Part shown: in pieces, positions 10,665-22,663 of the stretch
Layout of the letters: each line of letters opens with the position of its first letter
Position numbering within the stretch: position 1 is the stretch's first letter
Origin: Chlorops oryzae
Lineage: Eukaryota; Arthropoda; Insecta; Diptera; Chloropidae
Assembly: GCA_020466095.1 (NCBI GenBank)
Contig: CM035806.1
Coordinates: 124,835,494-124,899,493, forward strand
Reading direction: 5' to 3'
DNA: 64,000 nt
Translations under genes and position numbers: made by a program
The notes under the pieces: model-generated
What the model was told of the DNA's origin: nothing
Seen by the model: only the letters and a program-made list of their open reading frames with translations
The model's database searches: none

Positions 10665-10935
10665 GTTAGCTGTAGACAAGATCGGGTGCAAAAAAGCACA
10701 AAAAAATAAAGACATAAATAAAATGGATTTTAGCGACCGTGGGGACGAAGGCGCTCGTAGGTCTAGGTCTATTGCATGCACTATATACCTCTCTCGCTCG
10801 CTCTCTCTCTCTCTCTGTTTTTTTTTTTTAGGTTTTTATTATTTATTTTATTTGGGAGAATTTTGATAATCGAAATCGAAATTCGGAAAATAAGACGTGA
10901 TTGGCCTAAATAATTGAAAAGTAACGATTAAAATG
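10665..10935. other. Spacer and proximal upstream region of the 187-aa gene
   Basis: Contains a (CT)n run at 10790-10818, a poly-T run and a GAAATCGAAATC-type repeat at 10868-10883. CT/GA runs next to TATA promoters in flies often bind GAGA factor; that is inference here. Confidence 0.4.
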
Positions 10936-10943
10936 TATAAAAG
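10936..10943 (+). promoter_or_regulatory. TATA box of the 187-aa gene
   Basis: TATAAAAG 96 bp upstream of the ATG at 11039. A start about 30 bp downstream would give a 5' leader of ~75 nt. No initiator of the TCAGT type stands out. Confidence 0.65.
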
Positions 10944-11038
10944 CGGTTATCATATCCAAAGTAAGACACAATCGCAAAACCCAAGCGAAAACGCAAAGAA
11001 GCTCATCGCAGTAAAGAAGACAGAAAAAATTTAAGACA

Positions 11039-11602
11039 ATGCAGATATTCGAAAGAGCTCTACTGATCGCCATCTTTGTCCAGGTAGCACTCGTGTTGTC
11101 CGATGCCCAAAGACCCTTGCAACGCGGCCGTTTCAGGGGACGCCAAAATTTCCTAGCACGTCAGGAGCAAGCCCCGCAACCAGCTGCAGTAACTCCATAC
11201 CCAACTGCTGAGGAATTAAAACCACGCGTCAATTTTCAAGAGGGCGAGAACGTTCTGCCGGCGGAACAGCAACCGGAACTGACCTACGGTCCGCCGGCTG
11301 TTCAAGCCGATGAAGAACCATCGATCGTTGAGGACGATGCTGCCAATGTGGGTGCGGACGGGCAGGGAGAGGACGAGCCGGCTGATGTTCCTGAATCGGA
11401 CGACGTCGAAGAGGACGTGAACGGCAGCGGAAATGGTGGATTGCCAGCGAGCGACGTTGGTGTCCAACAATCACAGCGGCTGGTTTCGGGCAGACGTCAA
11501 AATTTTAGAAGACAAAAATTCGCGCGCCTGCAAGTCGCACCACAAGTTCAAGTCCAACCGAGTCAGAGATTTTTCTATCTGCAGCAACAGCGATTATTTT
11601 AA
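11039..11602 (+). CDS. Secreted YGPP-motif protein, 187 aa
   Basis: Single open exon. Residues 1-23 form a signal peptide (MQIFERALLIAIFVQVALVL, cleavage probably after SDA). Then comes a basic RGRFRGRQNF stretch, TPYPTAEELKPRVNF (52-66), ELTYGPP (80-86), an acidic D/E-rich middle (91-128), a G/S spacer and a basic, Q-rich tail ending QRFFYLQQQRLF. PYPTAEEL and YGPP motifs recur in insect secreted low-complexity proteins linked to cuticle or other extracellular matrices; I cannot name the fly orthologue. A TATA box lies upstream at 10936 and an AATAAA at 11743. The gene converges on the 179-aa gene, whose stop is 300 bp away. Composition and codon use look host-like. Function is inferred from sequence style only. 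Confidence 0.85.
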   Translation: MQIFERALLIAIFVQVALVLSDAQRPLQRGRFRGRQNFLARQEQAPQPAAVTPYPTAEELKPRVNFQEGENVLPAEQQPELTYGPPAVQADEEPSIVEDDAANVGADGQGEDEPADVPESDDVEEDVNGSGNGGLPASDVGVQQSQRLVSGRRQNFRRQKFARLQVAPQVQVQPSQRFFYLQQQRLF

Positions 11603-11742
11603 AAGCTTAAAAGTCTTTGTTTTTTTTTTTATTAAAAAAAAAAATGACTTCACTTTTCGTCTTCGAGGATAATTTTGGACTGGAAAATTTTTGATGCTTT
11701 TATTCCATGGAAGAAAAAGAATCTTGGCCCCAAAAATGGGCG

Positions 11743-11748
11743 AATAAA
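11743..11748 (+). terminator. Polyadenylation signal, 187-aa gene
   Basis: AATAAA 140 bp after the stop codon, giving a 3' UTR of ~160 nt. Confidence 0.6.
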
Positions 11749-11833
11749 TGATTGAGACAATATCCCAAAACGACGTTATTATTTCAAAGGTACCTTAAAA
11801 ATTTGTCCAAAAATGGACTAATTTCAGTGTGGA

Positions 11834-11839
11834 TTTATT
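11834..11839 (-). terminator. Polyadenylation signal, 179-aa gene
   Basis: AATAAA on the minus strand, about 65 bp past the stop at 11903. It lies only ~85 bp from the poly(A) signal of the converging gene, so the two transcripts end almost back to back. Confidence 0.6.
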
Positions 11840-11902
11840 ATTTTATATAGATACGGATAACGGCTACTCGATGAATGGAGTAACGAGTTATTTTGAAGGT
11901 AT

Positions 11903-12442
11903 TCAACAATTTTTTTCAGAATATTGTTCACTTCTAGTGGAAAATACTTCCGCTGGCAGCTGCAGTAGGGCGAAGGGAATATCAAATTTTGAGCTCTCAT
12001 TCTCCGGGGTTAGGATAGCTCCATTTGGTTGTTGATTTTCATTGTCATATTCTGTAGCGTAAATTGTGTAAATATGGTCGAGGTCATCTGTAGTGAAATA
12101 CTCCTCTGGCGGATTATAGTTATCCTGCGGTGGTCCATAGGTGAATTGAGGCTCTTCTGGGGGTCCATAATTTGAAGATGGAACAGAACGTTGAACTGGA
12201 TCTTGAGCTGAACTGGGAATGTCATATGAATTGCGGTTGCTGCTTTGAAGTGCATAGTTCGGTGATGGCTCTTCCTTTGAGTGATCGAAAGTTATTTGAG
12301 GACCCAAATTAGACGAGTAGGCATTATTCTCGTTCCGATCGGTTGGAAAATCGAAACGATTGCGCTCGTCAAGCACTGGCAGCGCACGACTCAATGTGAG
12401 TGTTACGATAAAAGTAACGAGTTGAATTATTTTATTGCGCAT
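11903..12442 (-). CDS. Secreted YGPP-repeat protein, 179 aa
   Basis: Single exon. The frame is open further upstream, but I start at the ATG at 12442: the longer frame overlaps the TATA box, and this Met is followed directly by a signal peptide (MRNKIIQLVTFIVTLTLSRA, cleavage near 20). The mature part is acidic and rich in N, S, P and Y. SNYGPPEEPQFTYGPP at 90-105 holds two YGPP motifs, followed by NYNPPEEYFTTDDLDHIY with a Tyr-rich stretch (124-132), and FDIPFALLQLPAEVF near the C-terminus. No cysteine occurs except the last residue. It is probably paralogous in style to the 187-aa neighbour. An extracellular matrix or cuticle role is inference. Confidence 0.85.
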   Translation of the reverse strand: MRNKIIQLVTFIVTLTLSRALPVLDERNRFDFPTDRNENNAYSSNLGPQITFDHSKEEPSPNYALQSSNRNSYDIPSSAQDPVQRSVPSSNYGPPEEPQFTYGPPQDNYNPPEEYFTTDDLDHIYTIYATEYDNENQQPNGAILTPENESSKFDIPFALLQLPAEVFSTRSEQYSEKNC

Positions 12443-12486
12443 TTTCCTCGGGTGTTTTTTACTAAATGATTTCTCATTTTTGTGCG

Positions 12487-12494
12487 ATCTTTTA
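12487..12494 (-). promoter_or_regulatory. TATA box of the 179-aa gene
   Basis: TATAAAAG on the minus strand, 45 bp upstream of the ATG at 12442. This implies a leader of only ~15-20 nt, starting near the ATCATTT at about 12463-12470. Confidence 0.65.
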
Positions 12495-14280
12495 TAGTGA
12501 ATTTCTCGCTCAGATGATTTGGCAGCAATCCAAAAAAAAAAAAACAACCGTATGAATATTCATTCGTTACATCAGCTTGACGGCAATAAGATCGACTGTA
12601 AATGATATGCGAATGTTTTTGAATTTTCAATGGCCTAGTTTTTTTCAATGTACATCCCAATTGTGCATCGAATACTTCATTAGAAGCTTGCATCTAAATA
12701 TTTTTATTTTAATTTTAATTTTTGCCTTAGTATGTGACCCATTGGATAAAATTCGATAGAAAAGTATTTCGAAGTAGATTACTTTCACAGTTTCGATGAG
12801 ATTGTAATAGAGTCTGGTTGAATTTTAAGAACGACAGAGACACTAAGAAGGGATCATGTTTTAAATGACGTTATTTGTTCTATGGATCGAAAGGATGCTA
12901 AGAAGGATTTTGGATATATTTGAAAGAACGTAGCATACTCTAAGCCCATATAATCGTCGACCTTCCGTTCTTAGAGATTGAAAAGAAGATTTCCGTCAAT
13001 AGGAAAAACTACCCTGGCATATGTGGCCCTCTTTGTGGTCTAGCCATTTTAATCAAAGCAAAAAAAAGGTAGACTTCACTGAAAACATCGGTTAATTCAG
13101 AGCTTTGAATTTTTGCAAACTGTTACAGGCTGGTGTGTTGGCCTCCGTGGCGTAGTTGGTTTAGATTTTAGTTTTACCGTTTTTTCTATTTCTGTTCTTC
13201 GTTGGCTTAACAAGTTTTCGTGGTATAACAAAGGGCCCATGTGAGGCCTAAGTGTGTCACCATTGGTAGCATCCACACTAACTAGCCCAATAAGATGTTG
13301 CGTTGTCTTTCATTATTTACTCGGTGCTTTGTAATTAATTTCTCTGTCATCGCTCGAAAATGTGGCGAATTATAATACTTTTTGAGTCACTGTTGATCGC
13401 CTGCTATGAAATTTTGGCACATAAGGTTGACCGTTACTTTTATTCCAAAATGGCCACCGTTTTATTTATAAAATCGACAAGCACTGTGGCTGAAAGAGTT
13501 AAGAGGTGTGAGGTGTGACACGTTTTCATAGCAGATTTTGAGGATTTTTTTCAGATGCGTTAATTGGGATTTTTAACGGTATCTTTTGACTTTTTAGAGC
13601 AATTTTCCCCAACCCAATCGATGACTTTTGATGATCATAACGTTGTAGGAAATTTTCTTTAGCAAAATTGATTTACTATTGCTAAGACTGCGTTTAGTTC
13701 GCTATGTTTCTCGTAATACTCAAAAGCGCCTCGAAGGGAAAACAGGTCTACCTCAAAGATTAGCAATAATTTGAAAATGTCGTACTTTTGACTGCTTTCC
13801 GAAATCCTTAATTCATAAAACAAAAAAATTCGACAATAAACAATTTAGGCCAGAAAACTTTGCAAATGACGAATATTTCATTTCAATTAACTTTTTACTT
13901 CATCGTTTTTTCTTTTTCTTTAATTTTTTTTGTTTGCTTGATTGAGTTTCGCAAAAGCAATCAACAAGTGTCATTGTCAGCCTTTGTAATTTTCTTTTCC
14001 TTTTTTCTTCTTCAACGATTTCAGGAAAAAACTCAATTTATGTCCGTCTCATATACATATGTTCTCAATCTCCTTTTTTCAATTTCTTTTTTTTTCATTC
14101 CTTTTCTCTTGCGAAATTGACTTTCATAGAAGAATGTAAACAAAGAAGGTTTCCCCAAAAGACTATGATGAACGTGAACGAAACTAGGGAGCTGGCAAGG
14201 AAACCGAAAGAATATAATCAATTCGCCCCCTCAAAACAGTTCATTGTACGTTTGACACAATCTCTTTGGGGCCACTCATT
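12495..14280. other. Unassigned intergenic stretch
   Basis: No gene supported. At 13141-13160 a perfect box-A-like sequence (CCGTGGCGTAGTTGG) is followed within 25 bp by T runs but has no box B. Its CTCCGTGGCG block recurs at 21727-21736, and GTGGCG recurs at 22578 and 34906. The remainder is plain AT-rich DNA with poly-T tracts at 13900-13940 and 14070-14100. Confidence 0.35.
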
Positions 14281-14302
14281 TGTGTGTGTGTGTGTGTGTG
14301 TG
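14280..14302. repeat. (GT)n microsatellite
   Basis: About eleven GT units. Confidence 0.9.
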
Positions 14303-16621
14303 ACGGTGTATTGAGTGTTTATATAGAGAGGCTGCGTTTTCATAGACGATTGACTGTCTCTTCCAAAAGACGATAGCCTATGTAGTACGGCCGAACTCGT
14401 GGCTAGACCGAAGCCAAACCGCAAAGCCAATGGCATTGCCAATTTTTATTCGGCGAGGTGGCAATACTGATAATGCTCAGTATGACAAAAATTTTCTTTA
14501 GCAATGCAAAGCACGTCTACCATGTTGCCTCAACATTGAACGTGGCGCTGCCGACGATACCGACGATACCGACCATGCCGACCATGCCGACGCCGACGCC
14601 TTTGATCGATTTGCATGCTACAATTTACCGATATCGCTCCCTTCCCGCACTTGTCCCTCTTAAGCGGTAGACACACATTGAATATTTTTCAACTTTTGTT
14701 TTCAATTTTCGTTAAAATGGACTGGCTTTCGTAGCACATATGGCTGGCAGAGCGAACAGAGCGAACTCGAAAGGAAGACCCAATCTATGTAGACCGGCAA
14801 CACAACACACCAGACCGCACCGCAATGGCATGCACAGACAACGACCGACAGACAGAGCGACCGACTTTGAGCCCAAAATCAATTGAGTATGCAGAGCAGC
14901 GCCCAGTCGTCCGATTGATTTCCGGACTTCCTGGCCCACAGTCACACACACACGAGAAAACAACACACACACACATAGGCATGCACACACATAAGTGTAA
15001 ATGGGCATGCAATAACATTTAGCATGCCGAAAAGGCTTTAGAGTACACCTTCAGTCTGGTTGGTCATACTCCCGATGGCATGCACCAATTGGCGAAAATC
15101 GAAAACGACAACGATAACTGAGCGAATTGAATTGTTTAATTCGGAACATGTTGGTGGCGTTGACTCAACAACAAATTAATTTGTTACTGTCAATGAAATT
15201 ATTTTTATGGGGTTTGTTGATTTTTTTTCGTTCATTTATTTATTTATTTATTTTGTTAGTTTCTCGTTTCTCATTTCTTGCTTTTGTTGTCTTTTTTTTT
15301 TGGCAATGTTGCGTTTAGAATAACTCAAAGTGCATTTATTCTTTGACCTAGAGCGAAATTGAAATCGAAATCGAAATCGAAATTGTTTAGCGAAATGAAA
15401 GGGAAAGGCGCATGGGGTTGCACAACAGAGTCAATCAATCTGTAATTAAAAATTCACCATAACTGCTCAATACCTCGAAAAATGCCTTACCAATCCTTCG
15501 CTCTTTCTAATCTTTGGCTTTGTAACAAACTTCCACCATAGGATGACGTCACTGGTCATCGAGGCGTATCGACCTGAACATGAACTCTGCATTTTGTAGA
15601 TAACGAAGGATCAGCTAGTTGAAGTTATTTGTGGGTTGTTGATCAAGTCTAAACTATACGGAAGTGTTACTAGAATAAAATTTATCTGCAGAGATCTTTG
15701 GCAGCAATCACTCCAGAAAATTTCGATTTTACACAATTAAGAAAAAAAGGAGAAATAAGCAAACTATATCATTCAGAAGAAGTAGCTATTCTACAATCGA
15801 CGTTCGTGAAATTTGAAATAGGGAATTAAGTTGTGACACAGATATAATTTGTAGAGAAATCATCGATTAATGATAAGCTCATGATGGCTTCAAGGCGTGC
15901 TTCGGTAAGATATTAAGTCGAGCACGGTCATCACCCACCCAACCTTGCTAAGGCGTGAAAGTTACCATAGCCCAACGGCAAACTCGAATAATTACCTACA
16001 TTTCACCTGAGATGAAATCAATTAACAATTCATTTTGGCATTCTTTCAATATTGAAAATTTAATATTTTCTTTTATCAAAACAACAACAAAAATTAGAAC
16101 GCTACTATAGCTCTATTTATATGAATCGCGATTCTTCATCCGAACTTCAGTTGAAATCTTAGTTTAAATTAAACTAAATATAAGTTCAAAAGATAGCGCA
16201 GTGCAAGCCTAACATACATACAGGTCTATTCACTTTCTCCACTATACAACAACAACAACATTTATACACTGTAATCAATTTAATCACTCTGTACATTTAC
16301 ACATCGAGATCAGCAGGCCTGATTAGTTTAAGAATATACCCGAAAGGAAAACACGGGAATCGGGTTAAATGAAGGGTAAAAAAAAGGTTGATCTCTACGA
16401 CGATCAAAAACAGCCATATGCTCTGTTGGGCTTGCCTTGCTAATGGAGCCCGAGAGAGGAAGAGCGAAATCAAAACTGAAACCTTATACTAAGATTTATA
16501 TATTTTGGTTATTTTGTGCCTTACTTCGTAGCTAAGCTTCTCTCTTTTTGTTTTTTTCTGGTTTTTTGTTTGTTTTACGATCGGAATGCAACGAATTTGA
16601 ATCGCCTACTATTTATATATA
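14303..16621. other. Unassigned; possible promoter or intron sequence
   Basis: GC content is higher than average at 14350-15080. Features seen are CA-rich runs at 14940-14990, a (GAAATC)n hexamer run at 15352-15385 and a TTTATTTA run at 15234-15252. A TATTTATATG followed 30 bp later by TTCAGTTG (16114-16150) could be a TATA/initiator pair. No coding frame follows it, so no gene is called. Confidence 0.3.
14551..14600. repeat. 9-bp tandem repeat
   Basis: Successive CCGACGATA, CCGACGATA, CCGACCATG, CCGACCATG units followed by CCGACGCCG. Confidence 0.8.
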
Positions 16622-16650
16622 GTAATATATATATATATATATATATATTA
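16622..16650. repeat. (AT)n microsatellite
   Basis: Alternating AT run, part of a longer AT-rich stretch to 16740. Confidence 0.9.
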
Positions 16651-17009
16651 TTTATGTATATATGTATATTAGGTCGAATTCTCACAACTTGACAAATGAA
16701 TAATAAATAATACATAATAATAACAATACGTATAATAATGGCGACCCTGAAAACAGGATACCTCAAAGCGCGCCCACAAATATTTGTGGAGAATGCTAAG
16801 TCCCAGCCGAAAATGTCCCGATGACAGCATCGATGACTTCAGCATGACATTGGAGCCGCAAGTACTCCCAATTCAAACCCTCATTTTTAATGACATACTT
16901 TCATGAATGGTAATGGCGTTCACTAGTGACTCGTTCATCGGTCGGTCATCGAAGTTCGGAGTACTCGGCGACTTTCACAATGTCATGCAATGTCGAAAAT
17001 AGTCTCTAA

Positions 17010-17215
17010 CTGAAATTGAAATGGGACTTGAAACAAAAGTTGGCATTTTCCTATGCTTCCTCTATAACTATAAATATCCTCTCCGAAAATTTTGATTGAT
17101 CGGTCCATTCTTTAGGATAACTAGTGTATTAGGGTCTGTCATAAAAATACTATAAGCTATATATAAAAATACAATAAAAATACCAGAAACTGTCCCAAAA
17201 CTGTTTAACCCTTGA
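17010..17215 (+). mobile_element. DINE-like family A internal fragment
   Basis: Matches the middle of family A: GGGACTTGAAACAAAAGTTGGC, a CTCTATAACTATAAATATCCTC block, GATCGGTCCATTCTTTAGG and GGGTCTGTCATAAAAATAC, degraded and without either end. Confidence 0.7.
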
Positions 17216-17983
17216 TGACCGAATTTCAATCTACTGTCTAATACACTTATCTTTTCGACTTACATATAACGAAAGGTGATGGTCTAGTTTCTTGTTTAAC
17301 CAGGAAAATTTAACTAATTTCGATCATATATGTAGGTGCTGAAATAAGGTTTCTTCAAACAGAAAAAGTCCTTATCCGTTTTTGAACAACCAATAAAATT
17401 ACAAAACTTTTCTTTTACTTAATATTTTGTTATCTTTGCGCTTCAAATCTGCAGAAATTGTTCGAAATTACATTTGTTTTTCTTCAAACGGACTAAGTTA
17501 TATAAAGTCACTACCTTTTTAGAAATTGCAAATTTGAAGAAATTTCTACAAATAACCTCGACAAATATGATTAGCTTTTGAAATATGATAATATGTAAAT
17601 CTTTTTTTATTAAACCATTACTCTACCAAACTCCATTTAAAGTAATAAATTATTCTGTATCATATATTCGTGACTGCAGAAATAGAGAGGGCTGTCGAAT
17701 GTTGTCTATTGGCAACATCAGCCAACAAAGGGTTAAATATAAAAAGATAAACAGATGTCGGTTGCACAAACATTCCTTCGACACATAGTGATGAAAATGT
17801 TCTCGCTATCAGAAAAAATTTTACCAAATCACTCAAGTATGTATTGGGAACAATCTTAAAAGCTTATTACTTCTCCATCCAAATCAGACGTTTCAATGAG
17901 TTGATTATTATATTTTTTATTTTATTACCGTTATATACAAGTTGTATAATACAACTCCCGAAGCCATGCGACTCAAAGTCTAA
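17216..17983. other. Unassigned
   Basis: AT-rich; no coding frame or repeat boundary recognised. Confidence 0.3.
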
Positions 17984-18296
17984 GGCCCGATATTACAGTG
18001 TATACTTAAGTTAAGGAAGCTTGAAGACTTAAGAACACCTTAAGTGTCAATCGGTTTAACAGTCAATTTTTATCCAAAAACTCACGAAAATTGTTTTCGG
18101 CAGGCAACATTTCAAAAATCATACATTTTTTGTTTATACTTTTTTAAAATTCGTAAAATTAGTGAAATTCCTTCATTAAATTAATTTGAAAACTTATTTA
18201 AGGAGCACTTAAAATTTGTACTGTTAAAATGCTTTACAGACTTAAGCTTTACTTAAGTGCTAAAGACACCTTAAGTATGCACTGTAATATCGGGCC
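17984..18296. mobile_element. Harbinger-like MITE
   Basis: 313 bp with ~27-bp inverted ends: GGCCCGATATTACAGTGTAT then ACTTAAG on the left and its near-complement on the right. TAA duplications lie at 17981-17983 and 18297-18299. CTTAAG motifs recur inside both ends. No coding capacity. Confidence 0.88.
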
Positions 18297-18754
18297 TAAA
18301 TAACGTATATACATACATAAAACAAACAAACAAATTATACATAGCATTAAAGGGACCTTCTGGTCTAGAGCACGAAAATTAAGGGTTTTTTCATGATTTT
18401 TTCTTGGTATTAAGCCAAATAAAAAACGGGTTTCTAAATTTGTAGGATTATTGTTTAATTTATTGACAATCCGAAAAAAATTTTATTGTATTTTTGTATT
18501 TTTTTTGTTTTTATTTCTATTTTAAAAATGGCGGCGAAATAGACGCTTTTTTAAAAAGTACCTCCGTGGCGTACACGATTTCGTAAGTTCGGGTTATCCG
18601 AAAAAAAAGAAAAAAATTTATTATTAATCAGAATGAATGCGGCAATCGGGTGAGCTACAACGAAAAAAAATACCATAAAACAAATTGACAAAATGGCGAA
18701 ATTTTTAATTAACACATCAAAAAACGCCCTTTTATTGACCATTTTTTTAATGAA
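18297..18754. other. Unassigned AT-rich spacer
   Basis: No gene. A GACAATCCGAAAAAAATTT-type stretch and poly-A/T tracts. Confidence 0.3.
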
Positions 18755-19115
18755 ACAAGTAAGGGTGTTATAGTCAGGCGAGCCTGACAATAGAATACCC
18801 GACACAGACACAAATGCTCAAAGAATTTTTAATATCAAGAAGTGTTTAAGGCCATAAGGGGCCCCATATACCGACTTTTGTTAAATTTCTTTATGAAAAC
18901 TGCCCCTTTGCCCCGCTCACTTTTCCAATTTTTTTTGAAATCTAATCGGAGGCTTAGATATACGCTCTTATCCTAAAATTTATTGAAATTTTTCGAAAAA
19001 ATCCGATTTTGAGGCAGTTTTGAGATTTTTGTGACAGACCCTAGTACTGGAGTTACCCTTAATAATGAACCGATCAAAAAAAATTTTGGGGAGGATGTTT
19101 TTGGCTACAAAGAAG
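18755..19115 (-). mobile_element. DINE-like family A, truncated
   Basis: Starts at the ACAAGTAAGGGTGTTATAGT end with the GTCAGGC/GCCTGAC hairpin and continues through GACAGACCCTAGTACTGGAG to the GGCTACAAAGAAG block. The half that holds the GTCTGTC core is missing. Confidence 0.85.
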
Positions 19116-20823
19116 TGGAAAAATTGTAAGTTTCGGAGGATTATTCTTATGGATTCTAATGGGCGAGAAGAGAGAAAGAAAAGCTTCCGTTCTGAATTCT
19201 CGTGAATGCTTTCAAAGCTTCATGCAAAAATTCCTATCAATTAAATTAAGAATTTTTTCGCACAAATATTTTTTTTTAAGCCTGTTAGGTATTCAATATA
19301 TTATTTACTTATCGAACTCGTGTACCTCCGGTCGATAGGCCAGACTCTTCACACGGAGCCATCCCAGCTCTGTGTCTATTTACGTACCTGGGCTAAATTG
19401 CTGCCTGTACTCCATCACTAGTTCAATCGCCGACTGGTGTCCTCTCGCATATATGTTCATACAACGTGTCAATAGCAGAATGCAATGGCACGGGTACATT
19501 TGGTCACCAATACTGGTGACGGATGAACCAGTGACAGATTGAATCAGTCACTAATTACACACTTACTGCAGGGTAGATATTGAGCATTTTATTTACACAC
19601 CATGAAAAATAGTATAAGGTCTTCAAGTTTTGGGTGTGGATGGATTAAGGAAAATCGCATATATTCCATAAAATCCATTTCAAATCCATAAATGCGTAAA
19701 GTCTTTTCAAAAGTTCAGGTTGATCCCCTAAAAGCTAGCACCATTTCATATAGCATCCTTTTGCAAAAGATGGATCGAATAAAAGAGAAGGAAAAGAAAA
19801 AAAACCAAAGAAATGAAAAGAACAAAATACTGTAGAAAGTTGATCGCCCCATAATCTTCACTCAATCCTCTTGACGCTTGACGTTTACAAATAACTTTTA
19901 ATGCAAATTCGTTGCAGTATTTTTCATATGTTTCCGAGCAATTTGTATTTTGCACACAACAATAAATCCAAGACACAAGGCGCAGGGCACAGGGCATAAG
20001 ACACAGGGCACAGGGCATAAGGCACAAGAACAAGAGCAAGCGTAGGAAGGACGGCCAGTTTCATAGTTCACGGTCCAGAGTCCGGAGTCTATAGTGTGCA
20101 CAGTCAGTGCACGGTCCGAAACGGTCCCAATGGATTTAATGGATAAAAGTGCTCGATATGTGTGAGAGTGTATTGAAACTATTCAGCGCAAAACACAATC
20201 CGAACAATCACAAAACCAATTGTCCAAGGAAAATTGCTTTCATCTTTGATGATGACCATGAATGCAATGATGTGTGATGTGATGTGTGGATTTGGAAGGG
20301 CATATGAACAACAACGACAGCAGCAACAACAACAATAATGACAGCTACAGCAACAGCAACAACGACAATGACAATGACAACAACAATGACAATGACAACG
20401 AAAACGACAGGGATAACGATGCCGATGCCGATGACGCTTAGCATACCAAAGACGATGGTGATGGTGACACTGACGGTGATGTTGCTGTTCATGCTGATTC
20501 TGAAGATGATGATTTTGATGATTATGACTATACCGATTGTGGGAATTTCGAAGCATCAAAAGTTGTATTGTTTTGTTGGTTTTGTTTGAGTTTCGGTTAT
20601 TTATTTATTGTGCTTGTTGCTGTTGTTCTTCTGTCGACTTTAAAAAGGTCCATGCAAGTTCAGGACAGAGCGTGAGTAATCTGAGCAAGTTGAAAGGATT
20701 ATGGGGTTACAAGTGGGTGTAATGTGGTATAAAACAATAACGTGCAATGACTTGAGTATAGCAATCACTCGATTCCATAAACCTTTACTGCTTTTCACTT
20801 TCATATTCTTTTTATTTATTTTA
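19116..20823. other. Unassigned with simple-sequence patches
   Basis: No gene supported. Simple-sequence islands: a ~20-bp unit of GGCACAGGGCATAA type repeated at 19975-20030; CAACAACAACGACAG-type triplets at 20308-20350; ACAATGAC hexamers at 20365-20400; and GATGATGATTTTGATGATTATG at 20503-20526. The protein-like frames over these (His-rich or Val-rich) follow from the triplets. Confidence 0.35.
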
Positions 20824-21206
20824 TTATACCCAGTGTATGCAGGGTATATAAGTTTTGTGCGAATCTTGTAACAGCCAAAACTAAGCTCCGTAGATATAGA
20901 CATATATATATATATATCTTGATCAGGATCAAAAACTAAATCGATTTAAACATGTCCGTCGGTTCGTCCGTCCTTCTGTCCGTCTGTCCGTCTGTGTTCG
21001 GATCTCCTCCGAAACGGCTGGAATAACCAACTCGAAATTCGGCACACAGGTATATCGGGATTCAAGTATGACCCTAAGTAAAAATGGGGGACATCCGCCC
21101 CTGCCACGCCCACAAATGAATTTAATGTGTTTTCAGTAAAATGCCTGTAACTTGCGAACCACTCAACACATTTCATTGATATTTGGTGTACTGGTAAACT
21201 ACGTTT
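20824..21206 (-). mobile_element. DINE-like family B, truncated
   Basis: Begins with the TACCCAGTGTATGCAGGGTA end, holds GGATCAAAAACTAAATCGAT, a CGTCCGTCCTTCTGTCCGTC core, GGATCTCCTCCGAAACGG and GCCACGCCCACAAATG, then stops at the block before the other terminal stem-loop. Confidence 0.85.
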
Positions 21207-21738
21207 TTGAAAAAGAAAAACAAAACAAGAAAAATGTCCTTTTGGCGATTAATAATTTATTAAAAACCGATGTAAAGTGACTGATACCCGATATCAAACT
21301 AGCTTCAATATTTTTATATGTATATGGCAAAAAAGATCAAAAAGATCTGTTAATGATCGCGGTGTTAAATATATTTCATATTATTGAAAATTATTCGAGC
21401 TTAACCGCATTGCACCTCCCGCCTGTGGGCGGACATGGCCATGTTTCGTCACTTCGCCACTTGTGACTCATCAGCGCCTTTGGGGTGCTAAGGAGTTTCA
21501 AATTTCTTGCACCTTATAAGTGAAGAATTTCAAAACCTCCTGAGAAATATACACACTAATTGTAAAAAATTTTTAGTTGTGTGGGTGCTTTCATTTCACG
21601 AACACCCCTATAGAAATTTAGATAGAAAAATATGTTCTACAATTAGTTGAAAATCAATTAATTGAGATAACATTCATGAACTTTAATATACTTAATATAG
21701 GTATTAAATGTGCATGTATTCGATCTCTCCGTGGCGAA

Positions 21739-22577
21739 CAGTGGGGAAGTTGCGGAAAAAAGTCACTTCTTCGACTAATGCTATTCAAAAATCTAATGAT
21801 GCAGTTTGATAGAGGATAGTTTGGCTAAGAGAAATCTGAAATTGGTTTCCCTAAAATGTTATATTTTGCCTTCGAAAGAGTTATGCGAGCTTAGCTGAAA
21901 ATTGTACGGCAAAAAGTAGATAATGAAAATTTATGTGTAATTTAGTAACGTGTATATGGAAGAAATGTTTGCTTATGCAGTTTGATTGATATTATTATTT
22001 AAATATAGCATTTCGTTTTTCACAAAAAATATAAGCTAACTGATTCACGTAAGTGGTTTAATAGATATGTCCGATACAAAAGTGCACTAAAAAATGAAGG
22101 TTTTGCAATTTTCGTTGGAGAATAAAAATGGTAGCTACGTCTGCCTACATTGGCTCACTACAAAAAACTTAAAAGGTAAGAGTCTCTTCTTTCAGTTTCA
22201 GCAGTAAAATTCACCAAATTTTACCATTATTCTGAAAAACTTACAAATTAGCTAACGGTTTTATGCAAATTTCAACGCATTTTAGCGAAAGAAAGCTATA
22301 GCTATGGGCCTATGGGAGGTACCCCTAGGGTCTGACCGATTTGAGTAATTTTTGGCACACATCCTGAGTTTTGTTAAAATCGGTTGAATTTTAGAGGTAG
22401 CAACCATACAAAGCTATAACTATGGGTCTATGGGAGGTACCCGTAGGGGTTGACCAATTTTGACAATTTTTTGACTTTTTCTTAGCTACATTCATAAAAC
22501 CAAGTGCGCCAATTTTTATTTTCATTAGACTACTCCTTCTACTTTTTTCCAAGAAATGTATAAGGCTTCCCCACTGT
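21739..22577. mobile_element. hAT-like MITE inserted in a tRNA-like box A
   Basis: Inverted ends CAGTGGGGAAG / CTTCCCCACTG. Flanks are GTGGCGAA (21731-21738) and GTGGCGTA (22578-22585), 7 of 8 bases identical, as expected of an old hAT target duplication. The flanks rejoin to CTCCGTGGCGTAG, the box-A-like motif also seen at 13144. Inside, a ~50-bp unit (AAAGCTATAGCTATGGGCCT then ATGGGAGGTACCC) is repeated at 22293 and 22418. Confidence 0.6.
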
Positions 22578-22663
22578 GTGGCGTAGGGCATAGCGATTGC
22601 CCTTAGCAATCCGAAGGCTGGGATTATTTTCATTTAAACTAATTTAACCCGGATCCGCTGTAA

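Noticed and set aside
16114..16150. TATA plus initiator-like pair
   Set aside because: No open frame or splice signal follows, so no promoter is called.
20179..20589. His/Cys-rich, Val-rich and Met/Thr-rich frames on both strands
   Set aside because: All derive from the same triplet and hexamer simple repeats; no signal peptide or domain.
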